Positions 1-11,500 of a stretch of 64,000 bases of DNA are shown here, piece by piece. A program made the translations under genes and the position numbers. The notes under the pieces were generated by a model. It ran no database searches. It had not been told where the DNA came from and saw only the letters and a program-made list of their open reading frames with translations. Origin of the DNA: Oreocharis arfaki (taxonomy: Eukaryota > Chordata > Aves > Passeriformes > Paramythiidae); the NCBI GenBank assembly GCA_013398015.1, contig VZRR01009906.1, positions 62,913 through 126,912 on the forward strand. Reading direction: 5' to 3'. Each line of letters starts with the position of its first letter. Position 1 is the first letter of the stretch.

Positions 1-2042
1 GACATCATTATTTCTGTCCATGTGAAATATTTCAGGCGCCTCAAGATGTTCTTTTTCGTTCAGTTTTCATTTACTCTGCAAAACTTGCTGTTTCTGGTAC
101 ACCTGAAATCAATTTTCTAGCCTGAGGAGTGAAATGTAGCTTTCTCCTGCTTTCTTCCCCTCATAGTTCCTACAAAGTCTAAGGAGGATGTGGGCGAATC
201 AGATATTGCTATTTACTGTTCCTTGCTGGTGCTGGCTGTGACCTCGCTGTGACTCCAGTGGGGAGCTACCAGGGCAGTGGCTCGGCATTGCTGGGGCCCT
301 GCCTGTGGTGCTCTGGTCGGAGTGGGGGCTGTGACAGGGCAGGAGCCACCTCCTCCCTGGAGGAAGCAGATTGCTGTGCAGTTCCCTTGGGTGAGAAGTC
401 AGGCAGCTTTGAATCTCAGTTTGAGAGCCTCTCCTCCTGACTTGGCAGTCCTTTGGGCTTCTCACATCACAGGAACCTTCACATTATTTGCATCTGTACA
501 TTTGTATGCCTTTTCCCTTATAGATTTGGTTTTTTAAAACTTAATTGTGATGTGTATTTGCTTAATAATCTGGAAACTGGCTTATAAAGGAAGAAGCTAG
601 GACACTGAGTGTTGTAACCATGACTCTAAGTAATAATGTAATGATAAGCTCTCTTAAAAATAAAAAGGCAAGAGAAAAAGACTGTGCAAAGTTTTTTCTG
701 TCAAAATTAGCTGTTACTTGAAAGGGAAATGTTACTGCCAAAGATTAAAAAAAATTTTTTTCTTATGATAAAGTTGTGAGTTTCCCAGTTGAAATGGTAT
801 TTTGCTTTTGTTTGTAAGTATCAAAAACACAAGGGCTGCTTCAGATTAAGAATGAATGATGTCTGGGCTTTTCCCTACTTTCTCTGCTTTGTTAAGAAAA
901 AAAGTCTAGCAAGCCTTCAAGACCTGGATGGATTCTAGAAGGCTAAATTCTGATTAGAGAAAAAGGTGAGTTGGGAGTAGTGCAACACTTAATTAATAGG
1001 AACATTATCCATTATTTGTAGTTCCTATTTGTAGTGGCTCAAAATCATATTCTGGAGATCTCCGCTTCTCTGTGTTCTACTGTTCTTCAATATTTAAATT
1101 AAAACCTTTGTATTCTTCAAAATCTTGTGTAATTCTTGGCTAATTTACAAAGGTGGTTGAGGTGTTGTGTTTCACTGAGCCAATGCAAGCTTTGGAAAAG
1201 CTGTCCAGAAATAGTTTCACATTCCCATTTTCTGAGAAACTTTGATTGAAATCCAGCTATTTCTGTCATTAGTTTTCATTAAAACTGTGAGGTTGGAAGA
1301 GATGAAACAGCTTTATATTCAATTCTAGTTTAGGACATTGTATAAAAAAATTTTCTGGGGCTGAAGTGCCATTTCACATTTTTCTATCACTTTTGAACAA
1401 TATATAACTACAGCAGAAATTGCTTTATAGCTATCAGCACTGTTAAAGCTATGGTACCGTAATATATTCCATCACTGGGTTTTTTTGTTCAATGTTATTT
1501 GCTTTTTTTATTTTTGCTATGGACTGTTTTAAGATAATGGATATAATGAGACATTTCTTTATGCCTACTGAGCACATCTAGTGAGTCCTATTTCACCTAC
1601 CCCTTGGGATTTTCCCTCCCTCATCCCAAGTATCAATTATCTGCATATTTGCTGCCTGAGAGCAGTGTCTGAAATTAGCAATTCCTGAGTTTAAATTTCA
1701 GTGGCAGTTGTAATACACATTTTTAAAAGATGAACAAAATTAACTGACAATTTCATAGCTATTCTCAGCAAGATTTTTGGAAGCAAATGAAATTACAATA
1801 CTTTTGGGAGACAGTTCAGACAGAAACTGGGTTGTGCGTTACAAAGCACAGCTATCTCTGTGCCCATTAAAATCCGCTTTATTCCAGGCTGGAATCAGGA
1901 GACCCTGGGAGCATCCTGTCAGAGCTGGGTTGTGCTGGGCAGTGCAGTGCTGCTGCAGGGCAGTGTGAGCCTCGCAGCTCAGGGTAGCTGTGGAAACCCG
2001 GGTGGTGAGACTGCTCCATGTTGCATTTCCAACCATGGAAGG

Positions 2043-2130
2043 TGCAACCTGGTCTAGTAGAAGGTCTCTGCCCATGGCAGGGAATTAGAGAATCTTTAAG
2101 ATCTCTTCTAACCCAAGCCATTCTATTCTC
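2043..2130 (+). mobile_element. CR1 LINE 3' fragment
   Basis: Resembles the common avian CR1 3' end: a GCAACCTGGTCTAGTAGAAGG segment, then CCCATGGCAGGG, then ACCCAAGCCATTCTATTCTC. It is about 90 bp and strongly 5'-truncated. It is non-autonomous and carries no coding capacity. Confidence 0.7.
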
Positions 2131-2320
2131 CTGTGTTTCCAAGCTCTGGAGGAGTGCTGAATTGTTTGTATTGCGGTGGTGTTCGCTGTCAGTGAGCAGG
2201 GCTGAAGTGATGCTACTCCAGGCACTGTGCAGAGACAGCCCTTGCTCTGTGCTGCCTGTGAGCAAAGAGGGGGGAAGGAGAAAGAAGGATCAGGAGGGGA
2301 AAATTTTTTGTACAAGCTGC

Positions 2321-2368
2321 AGTATTTATTTAATATACATTCTAAATATTTACTTAATGTACATTCTA
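2321..2368. repeat. 24-bp imperfect tandem duplication
   Basis: Two adjacent 24-bp copies (2321-2344 and 2345-2368) end in ACATTCTA and differ at three positions. It lies in intron 1, 140 bp before exon 2. Confidence 0.8.
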
Positions 2369-2506
2369 AGTGGTCTAAACCAATGCAGTCAGAGAGGCAC
2401 TGGGACCAGAGGCTGCACTGATATTGGAATGATCGAGAACATAACATTTGGCTGCAATTGTCAAAATTCATTGCAAACGATCTCATTATGGTTTTCCATT
2501 TTGCAG

Positions 2507-2575
2507 TTAGCCAAGGTCTAATAAAGTTTCATCCGAAGCAACAGTACTGTCTGACTGCAGAATGCATTGAAGCTG
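2507..2575 (+). CDS. PHEX: PHEX exon 2
   Basis: 69 bp, equal to human exon 2. It begins with the last two bases of a codon (TT, completing Val with exon 1) and reads SQGLIKFHPKQQYCLTAECIEA before a phase-1 break. Acceptor TTGCAG, donor GTAAGC. It encodes the extracellular stalk just outside the membrane anchor and the first two extracellular cysteines, which in M13 proteins pair with the C-terminal part of the ectodomain. The stalk before the YCL motif differs from human (IKFHPKQQ against LSLQAKQE), the most divergent stretch in the window. The cysteines and the CIEA end are kept. The reading frame, size and phase make the call firm. Confidence 0.94.
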
Positions 2576-5500
2576 GTAAGCAGCAATTTTATCCTCTCAA
2601 TTATATCATGATTATAGTATGTTAATGAGATATTTATACAATTTAGTTTTTTCTCATTATACATTTTACTCTGAAAGCTTAATTAATGAGGGAGAAAAAA
2701 TGACAGCCCCAAACTTTTAAAAAAGTTCAAGTTGCTTCAGTTTTGTTTATTTTGAACAATTAAAATTTATGTTTTACTTTGGTCTAGTGCTAGTCTGACC
2801 AGGTTGACTCAAAGTTTCCTATTGGGGTTATTTTTCTTTTTTTTTAAATAGGAAACAAAATTTTGAGTGACTGGACCTTCAGGTACATTTTGTTGCTTCC
2901 TTTCCAGTAATAAGAAAACCAGCAAGTGAATTGTTAAGCACAGAGATGTTTTTGTACCAGATCTGGCACAGATTTTAAATTAAAAGAGGGTAGATTCATT
3001 GTCTTCAGGTGACTTTATGATGTTGTATCCCCTACTGCTGCTGTATGCCCAGACATGAATCTTGTGCCTTTATGTGCCTTTAAAACTGGATGTGAGAGGA
3101 AGAAAAAAAAAGCCAGATGAACTTTTCAAAGCAGTTTGTATTCCAAGGCTACTCCATCTACTCCTCTGTGTGTCTCTACGGCAGCAGGAGCGGAGGAAGC
3201 ACCCTTCCTTTTTATTTTCTGAGTTTTTCAGCTTTTTCTCAGGAGAGAGACAGAGAGTTAAAATTCTTTGCTGTTTAGTCAGCTCGCTAGCTGAGGCAAG
3301 AACTTTTCTGCTGTGGCCTGGATCACCAGCACAGGGAGGCCAATGCTACGGCCTGGAGGGGCCACACCCCAGCTCCGGAGGGAGAACACCCAGAAGGACT
3401 TTGAATTTTACCAGGTTGTCTCCGCGGCGAGAGGTTTTATTATTTAGCATTATTATTCTTTTCCCCCGTGTTTGTTAAATAAATAGGTTTTTTCCCTTTC
3501 ACTTTCCTCTGAGGAATATTTCTTTTCCGAACCTGGTGGGGAAGGGGCGGCTGTAACCTGCCTTCTGTCAGAGGGTGTTCATTTCAGATGTTCCTCCAAA
3601 TTCGTCTCAAAACCAGGACATTCAGACTAGTTGTATGGACAAAAATTTTTACGGCGAAGGTGGTGAAACACTGGCATAAGCCGCCCAGAGAAGTTGTGGA
3701 TGCTCTATTCTGGAGGGGTTCAAGGTCAGGTTGGATGGGACTCTGAGCAACCTGGTCTAGTTGAAAACGTCCCTGCTTATTGCAGAAGGTTGGACTAGGT
3801 GACCTTTAAGGGGTCCTTCCAACCCCAACTATTCCATGATTTTATGATTAGGTACTCAAAAGCTACTGAGTCTTGGGCTTGTCAAACTGATCTCTATCTT
3901 ACCACCTCTCTTTCCTGTGCAAGAGTAGCTGGTGGGGAAGCAATCACAAAATGGAGCTGAAAATACTACAATTAACTTTTCCAGTGCATGGTAGATGAGA
4001 ATTTGATTTGTTTTCTTGTGCAGTATTCAGATAGAGGTAAAAAGTGCATACTTACTGAAATGCTAATTACAAGCTACCTAATATGTATTGCTGCTAAATT
4101 CCTAAGGCAATTAATTCTATCATGGTAACGATGGAGAGCTTGTCTCCAGCTGTCTGGCTCCAGCAGTTCATGTAGTGCTAAGTTCAGTCATCATTGCTGT
4201 ATGGCATTCAAGAAGATTCATGGCAGATATTTTGTCTTTTTTGTTTGTTTGTTTCTCATTGATCATCATTTCTTGACTGTAGCCTTGTGTAATTCTCTGT
4301 TTAGAAAAAAGTGTTCCACAAAATCAATGTGGTGTCTTTTTTACAGCTGCTAGCATCCTGAGCAAGATAAATCAATCTGTAGATCCGTGTGAGAACTTCT
4401 ATCGATTTGCATGTGATGGCTGGATATATAATAACCCTATTCCTGAAGATATGTCCAACTATGGTGTTTATCCCTGGCTGCGACACAATGTGGACCTCAA
4501 ACTAAAGGGTAAATATATAATTTCTAAAAATATTTGCTTGGCTTGTCACTGTAGCTGGTTAATTGTCTGGGTTTGAAATGACTAGAAGTCTCCCCAGTTC
4601 TGATCACTGGATAATATCCAACAGCCCAACTTCATGTTCTCTTTTAATAGTATATTTTTCTTGTTTTTATTGAAAATCACATGGAGAGATACTGAATTTA
4701 ACATAAACAGAATTTGGGAGGAAGAATAGAACTGCTGAAAATTCTACCAGTTAAGAGCGGAGGGATGAAATGATCCTGAAAAATACCAAAAGAAAAAGAC
4801 AAAGGGATTTAACTCTTTCCTCCTTGCAGTAGATGGTTAGAGCAGAGTGCAGGAGCACAGCACACACATGTAAGAATGTCCCAAAATCAGACAATCATCT
4901 GTCCAGTGCAGCAGGCTGTCTCTAACAGTGGCCAACAGCATGAAATAATATAATAAGGCCAAACCAGAGTGATATTTTCCAGCACACCTACCTAGCCCTT
5001 GGCAGAGGCAATTCACCAGCTTCCGGAGATGGAGGTTGTTTGGGTATTGGGTTTCCTTCCTGCTGCCATTCAGGCTGCAACTGAAGTACCTGAGCTATCA
5101 TCAGTGAAACAGAAAGTTGCTTAAGAATGTGTTTCTGGAGGGAAAAATAGCCCCAGGGAGGAAATGGGTAGGAAGAGAGGTATTTTAATCTGCATGTGAC
5201 TTGACTTTGGGCTATACTCTGCAGTGCAGCCACCCCACCAGGAAGCCCTGCAGACCAGCTGGGGAGAAAGGGTGGTGATTATTGTTAGGTAGGAAAATCC
5301 TGCCAGATTCTTGTAGTTTTGCCTAGAAGTGAGTCATTCAAAAAAAGGGAGACGTGCAAGATTTAATAGTGGTGCTGGCATGCTTGAGCTTTGCCCACCT
5401 TGAGCACGTAATTGACATGTTAATCGACATAAGAGCCTGGCTTGAGCTCACCACAGAACAGAGGTCAGTTTTAGGATTTAATGCTTAAATATAGCACTTA

Positions 5501-8500
5501 TTTTTCTTTGGATTTTGTGTAGGCACCAAAGCCCTTCTCCACTTACTTTCTTCAGTCTTATTGTATTCAATTTTCACATCATTAAATATTTTAAAAGCTG
5601 CATTTGAGTTCACAATGTGAGGTTTGATTTTCAGCATTGGATATGATCTCAAGACTTCTGTTTAAAGTCTGCTGAAGATGTCACAACAAAAGGGGAAAAA
5701 AAAATATTTCCAGAGCCTGTTTTAAGTTATGCTTTGCATTGTAATTGTTCTGCTGCCAGAATCGGGCTGTATTAGATAACTGCACATCCTGCATGAACCA
5801 TAGCCACAAAGAAGCCAGTCCTAATTGAGTATAGAGTAGCAAGCTGTCACTGTCATCCTTAATTTCCTCTTTTTACAGGTCCTAATCAAGGACATCATGC
5901 TAAGCCAGCTTTTTATTTGGTTTTCTTTCTGCAGTCCCTTTAGAAGTTGCTAACCCATAGCTAGAAGAACACAAGACAAAGAAAGAAACATCCAAGTGAG
6001 AAGTATTTGCTTAATGGAAACTCCATATCAGATAAAGGGAGTTTATACAAAATTATTTAATGAGAGATCCTTGGCATGGACAGGGACAAAGATGTGAAAT
6101 GCTGGTTGGTTTTAAAACACTACAGGAGTTGTTTGGTCGGTTGCTGATTGGTTTTTATATTAAAAGCACTACAACAGTGTTTTTAATATAACATTTGCCA
6201 TCTCCTCCTGAACTTTTTACTTAATAAACTTTCCAAAATACATTCTTTGTAATTAAAAAAAGGAAAAAGGAAAGTGTTGGTAGCTGAAATAACAAGCATA
6301 ACTTCAGCCTCTAGGTATATTTGTGTTTTCTCTTGAGTTAGCTCAACACTGAGTTATTAATTTGTGTATGACCAGAACCTTGCTAGCAGAAGTTTTAGCA
6401 AGAGGATGAACTCCTGCATAGAGAAACAATTATAGGGCTGAATACACCTTGGAATCAAATTTAATCTCTCCTTCCTCAAGAACTCTTAGTAAAACTTTGT
6501 ACCACATGGTGAATGTCCCTGTTTGACATTTGGTAGACTCAAAAAAGCCTCAATCTTTAAAGACCTGGTTATTATGCAAGTTCTATGTTCTGAAATACTT
6601 ATCATGTTAAAGAAAACTATTAATCTTAAAGTGATAACATGGCTTGGCCAGAAAGACACATTTTTCATATTTGATTTTCTTTGATGGTGTGCTATAGACG
6701 GAAACATTTATTCAGGCTATATATTAAAAAATTATGTTACTGAAGATAAACTGTTTGAACATCTAACCTGTTTTCTGGTTCCTGAATGTTCCTGAGCTTC
6801 CTCCAGTTCCTGAGAAAGGGATTTTGGGCAAAGACCTGTTACACAGGTTGCACAAGTGTATTTTCAATATTCTGGAAGCTTATTTTTTTTGTTCAGCGGC
6901 AGTTGCTGCAGAAGATCTCCCAGTAGATAATGGGTAGCAAGTGTAAGAATTGATTTTGCCTTACCAAAAAAATGCAGTTATAGCTGTGTAATGTACTGAG
7001 CCCTGCATTAGGTATTAGTGGGTTTGAGAACAAAGCATTTTTTTCTGTTTCTTTTGGGTTTGGTGTTTTGGTTTGTTTGTGGGTTTTTTGTTTGGTGGGG
7101 TTTTTTTGTTTGGTTTTGTTTTTGTGTGTGTGTGTTGTGGGTGGGTTTGGGTTTCATGTATTTTTCTTTTTTTGTTTGTTTGTTGGTTTGGGGTTTTTTG
7201 TGTGTGTGTTTTCGGGGTTTTTTTGAGGTTACAGACTCACAAGATCAAACGACTTTGCAGGTGTCAGCTTCAGAAAAGGGTAGAACATTTTCTGTATCGG
7301 TGAAAGTTTTTGGTGCCTTAACAGGGAATTCCAACGAGAGGAAATGGTAGTAGGTCAATGGAAAATAACTATGAACTACTGGGTGCTAGATTTTTTGCCT
7401 GCATATCTTTGGTTGATTGAAGGATCAGGATTAGAAACATTAATTTTCAGGTTCTTCTAGATCTGCAAAACATAATGTGATCATTAAAAATACTTTTTAT
7501 TTTAAGATTTGGGTTTATAATGGGGTAGCAGTGTATATATATAATGCTCCCATGGGTTTCTCTAGCTGTTTTAAGATGCATGCGAGCTAAAATCATGTCA
7601 TCATTTCTCCTTTAATTTCTTTTCCATACATTGTTTGAGGGTCACTTGGGTTTATTTTTCTGCACTCAGAGGAATCCACAAACCACATGTGTAAGTCCCT
7701 TTGATCTCCTGGCTATATAAAATAAATAAAGTTCTAGTCTAGAGAAAGTAGTGGTGGGTCTTTCCTTGGATGTGACCTGCAGCAGGATTTCAGGCGTCGT
7801 GAAGGAATGCGAAGAAGATAATTGTAGAGAGCCAAAAATATCTCAAAAGCAGAGGCTTGTGGTTTGGGTTACAACCCGATCCAGGTAAGGGACATGTAAA
7901 ACATGTAGGTTAAAATTTCTTTTAAAACTGTTCCTTATAGAACCTTCCTGGATAAGACTGAGGTACAACTACTTCCCATTAACCATTCCTGACTGGACCA
8001 GATTGTCCCTGACTTGAAGTCAGCCTTCCCTTTTCAGCTATACCACAGGCATGTTAAAAGGTACCTCATGTTGGTTAAGAGCAAACACTCCTAGTGCCCA
8101 ATAGGCCTCTGATGAGGAAGCTCTTGGAGCCCTTCAAAATGGAAAGAATCCTTTGGCTGTGGCCTGTGTGGCATGAACAAACGCTATCTCAAAGCGCAAC
8201 AGCTTCAGTTTTATGTCAGGTCAGGATTGCAGTGACTTTGTGAGTTACTAAATGTTTTTCCACTTACCATAATATTTCCTGCAAAGCTATTTGTGTTCCT
8301 GATGAATTTTTCCATTTTGATTTGATGACCTCCATTAAGGCTTTAGTAGCACTTTTGTCTTACCACTGAAAAGCAAGTGGCTTTTTGTGAGCAGTTCAGA
8401 GCTGGAAGTCTGAGGCACATAATTCGGTGCTTATTACCTATGGTGAATGCTGGTTGTGAACCCAGAAATTTCTTTTCCTTTCTCTGAAATCTGAAGTACA

Positions 8501-11500
8501 ATGGTGTACAGCTGGCTTATTTTCTTCTTTCTCTGAGTGACCATGCAGGAAGCAATAAATTAAAATAAAAACAACAAAACAAAACTCCACAAACATTCCT
8601 AAATCTCAGCACTGCAAAGGAGCCAATTTAAATTATGTGAATAATTTGTGAACATGTCTTCCAGGCCTTTTAAATTCAATTTATGACTGTGGAAACCAGT
8701 TTACAAATTAAGTCTCCACACTGTTCCTGGCCCAGTGAGACACCTACTTCAGACTGATTTGCTGTACTAAGCTTTTTAGTGTGTCTGTTTTCTGAATGTC
8801 AGTCAGTTTAAAATGAGGAATTTCCAATGCGGTAAGCCAGAAATGGAGGAAATGGAGGCCTTTTAGGAGGATATGGTGTGTGGGTTTCTAATGAACATGA
8901 GACAGACAGCAAACAAAGTATCTTGGCAGCATAGGCAACTTTTCCCAAGACAATCTGCAATGATTTCCTTCGGAAAATAAATTCTTTATAAATAAAACCA
9001 GGAAGTAAAAATATCTCTTTGGAAATTTATACTGTTTGACTATAGGATATCCTTTCAGACCAATCCCAGGAATTGGAGTTGTTGTTGCTGTTGAGTGGTT
9101 GCTGTCCCACACAGAGGACCCTGTGCCTCAGGGCACTTTTAGGGCTGGGGCTTTTTTCTCCCACCATTCAACTGGTGCTCGGTTGGGACCACTGGGATAG
9201 TTTGGATGTGTCCCATGAAAACTGTAATGCAGCTGCTGACACTCATCTCTGGGTTTCTGTATTAGCTGACCTGTCTCTTGTGATTTGTTTCCCTCAAAGC
9301 TATTTGAGCCATTTGAGAGCTGTCTCAAGTAAGAGGGAGAATACCAGCAATAATTAAAATAAAAGAGGATATTTATGGTTTTGCCTCCAATATATTGCTG
9401 GATAGCTGATCTTGAATAACAAGAAAGCAGAAAAAAGCAATAGCACTTAATGATGTTTTGCTTGGTTTGTTTTGCAATAAATGGATCTCTTTTTGGTGGT
9501 ACAGACATTTTTTTTCAGTGGTCTAGATGTTTCCTATAGTAGCTTATTTATCTGAATATAAGGAAAAACATAAGTGGCACAAGTCAGGTAGATCTCTCTC
9601 GGCAAGAAGTTAATAGCTTTTTGGTAAAATGAAATACCCAAGTCAAAAGTGGAGAAGCCAGGTTTTGTGGCTGCTCAGAATGAAAGTTGTGTTTGTAATG
9701 GGTGAATTTGGAAAGCCATGAGTACAGGGAGGAGATAATTTTGGTTCCTAAATGAGGTTTAAAGGCAGCACAGTAACTGAGCCGCAGGATTCCCACAGCA
9801 TCTCCCTGGTTTGGAGACTAGAATGGCATCCTCCTCTGAGCCCTCAGCTAGAACCAAAGTGGTGCATCCTGCTCACTTCTGTTCCATATGTGGCACATAT
9901 TTCACCTAAATTTACAGTGAGCCTGGGGTTTTTATGATCCATATCATTCATACTTGCAGATACTGAATTCCAAAATTTTTGATGTGGGTGTTTGGGTGGG
10001 TAATTTTACAGAATGAAGGCACAGCAGCTCCTGACATCTGATTCCCTTTTTTGACAAAAAAAAAAAAAAAATTCCGTAAGTACGTGTTGAAAGTATTATT
10101 GTAATGAAGTAAATGTAATGCTGCCATTTAGTTTGGAGCTCCATCTACATTGTAACGATTGGAAAATTTGCAATCTTCTGGTTTAAATGTGGTTTAAACT
10201 CTTCTGCCTAACATTATAATGATGTGTTATCCCCTACAGCATAATACTGGGAGGCCAGAGGGGCAGGAGAGGGAAGAGGGAAATTCTACTCAAAAGAGTA
10301 AGATTTATTATTGAAATTAAATTTATGAACAGAGGCTCTCACATCCTCATAAAACAATTTTTGGTTTGGTCATAGTTTGTGTACAGTTCTGTTGACTTTT
10401 GGAGGAACTCACATGACAGGCTTATCTTTTGATATACAAACTCAGACAACTTACAAAATGCTGAAACTGTAAACAAACAACATTTCCGTTTCGGAAATGT
10501 GCTGTGTTTTAGGGCACTGAACAGCATTAGGAACCATTTATGTAAGCACAGCTGTGTGAATGTTATTTCCATGAAAAATTCCATATTGCTAAAATGGATA
10601 TTCAAGGAAAGAATTGAGGAATTTCTTTTCAAGGGGGAAGGTGAAACCCTAGAATGTATATTAGTTGAGTTGATTTGTCTAAATGCAGCATCCTTTATTG
10701 AAATTGGTATTTGGGAATATTTGTTTGATTTACTTGATTTAAGTTCCTTGGGAACTAGAACCTATATGAATTGATTAATTACTAGACCTTCATGAATTCC
10801 TGTGGAAACACATATTAATTACATCCTTGTGAGTGAAAAATTAACTGATAATGACTTAAATGTTTCATTGGAATATCAGAAGAATTAATAATGGGGGGGG
10901 CCTGTTATTTTTAAGAGTCATTGTTCCATCCATGGTGACATGAATGATGCCATCAAGAAATTTACCGATGGACATTAATTGTATAAAATACAAGACATAG
11001 TTTCTGGATTGATAACTGGTGTCTTGATCATGATTAAATACCTTAAAAAAAAGACAAAACAACAAACAAACCAAATCCCCCCCCACCAAACCAACCAACC
11101 ACCAAGCCATCCTCTCCCCCCAGCTCACAAAATTAAACAAGGAGAGGAGGGAGACACAGTTTATCAAAACAAGGCAGGCCTAGATTAAGGCATCAGCTCC
11201 ACAAGGACCATTCTGAGGAATGAACTCATGGAGCTGCAGAATACGCTGGTGGTTTAATTTAAAAAAAAACGTAACAAGTTGCTGGTTTGAAAATACGGAA
11301 ACTATTATATTTAATCTCTAAGGCATATCTGAGGCCATGTAAGCCAACACAAGGCTTTCCAAAAGTGACTAATGGCCCTGTCCATTGACATCCTGGGTGG
11401 TTGTGCCTTCCAAAGAAGTGGGAATATACAACACAGCAGGTGTAGGGCAATCTGAGAGGAGTGCACTACCCTGCATTATTTCATATTCCTGTGTGAACAA

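Larger units (their letters stand above)
1..2506 (+). other. PHEX intron 1 (3' part)
   Basis: AT-rich intronic sequence ending in a TTTTGCAG acceptor before exon 2. I looked for exon 1 (cytoplasmic tail plus hydrophobic anchor) and did not find it, so it should lie upstream of the window. Contents are a more GC-rich patch at about 220-440 with no recognisable gene, a short CR1 tail near 2043-2130 and an imperfect 24-bp tandem duplication at 2321-2368. Nothing else is supported. Confidence 0.85.
2576..4346 (+). other. PHEX intron 2
   Basis: 1771 bp, GTAAGC to TTACAG. It is dominated by an LTR-type remnant (about 3060-3623) directly followed by the 3' end of a CR1 element (3646-3849). The remainder is AT-rich with no recognisable feature. 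Confidence 0.85.

Noticed and set aside
199..537. Overlapping frames in a GC-richer patch considered as PHEX exon 1
   Set aside because: None shows the short cytoplasmic tail and hydrophobic anchor of PHEX, and no matching donor in the right phase was found.
2018..2521. 167-residue + strand open frame
   Set aside because: It covers a CR1 tail and the 24-bp tandem repeat and runs into exon 2 in a frame that is not the PHEX frame.
7018..7350. 110-residue frame rich in Phe, Val, Trp and Cys that looks membrane-like
   Set aside because: It is a translation of the T/G low-complexity tract.
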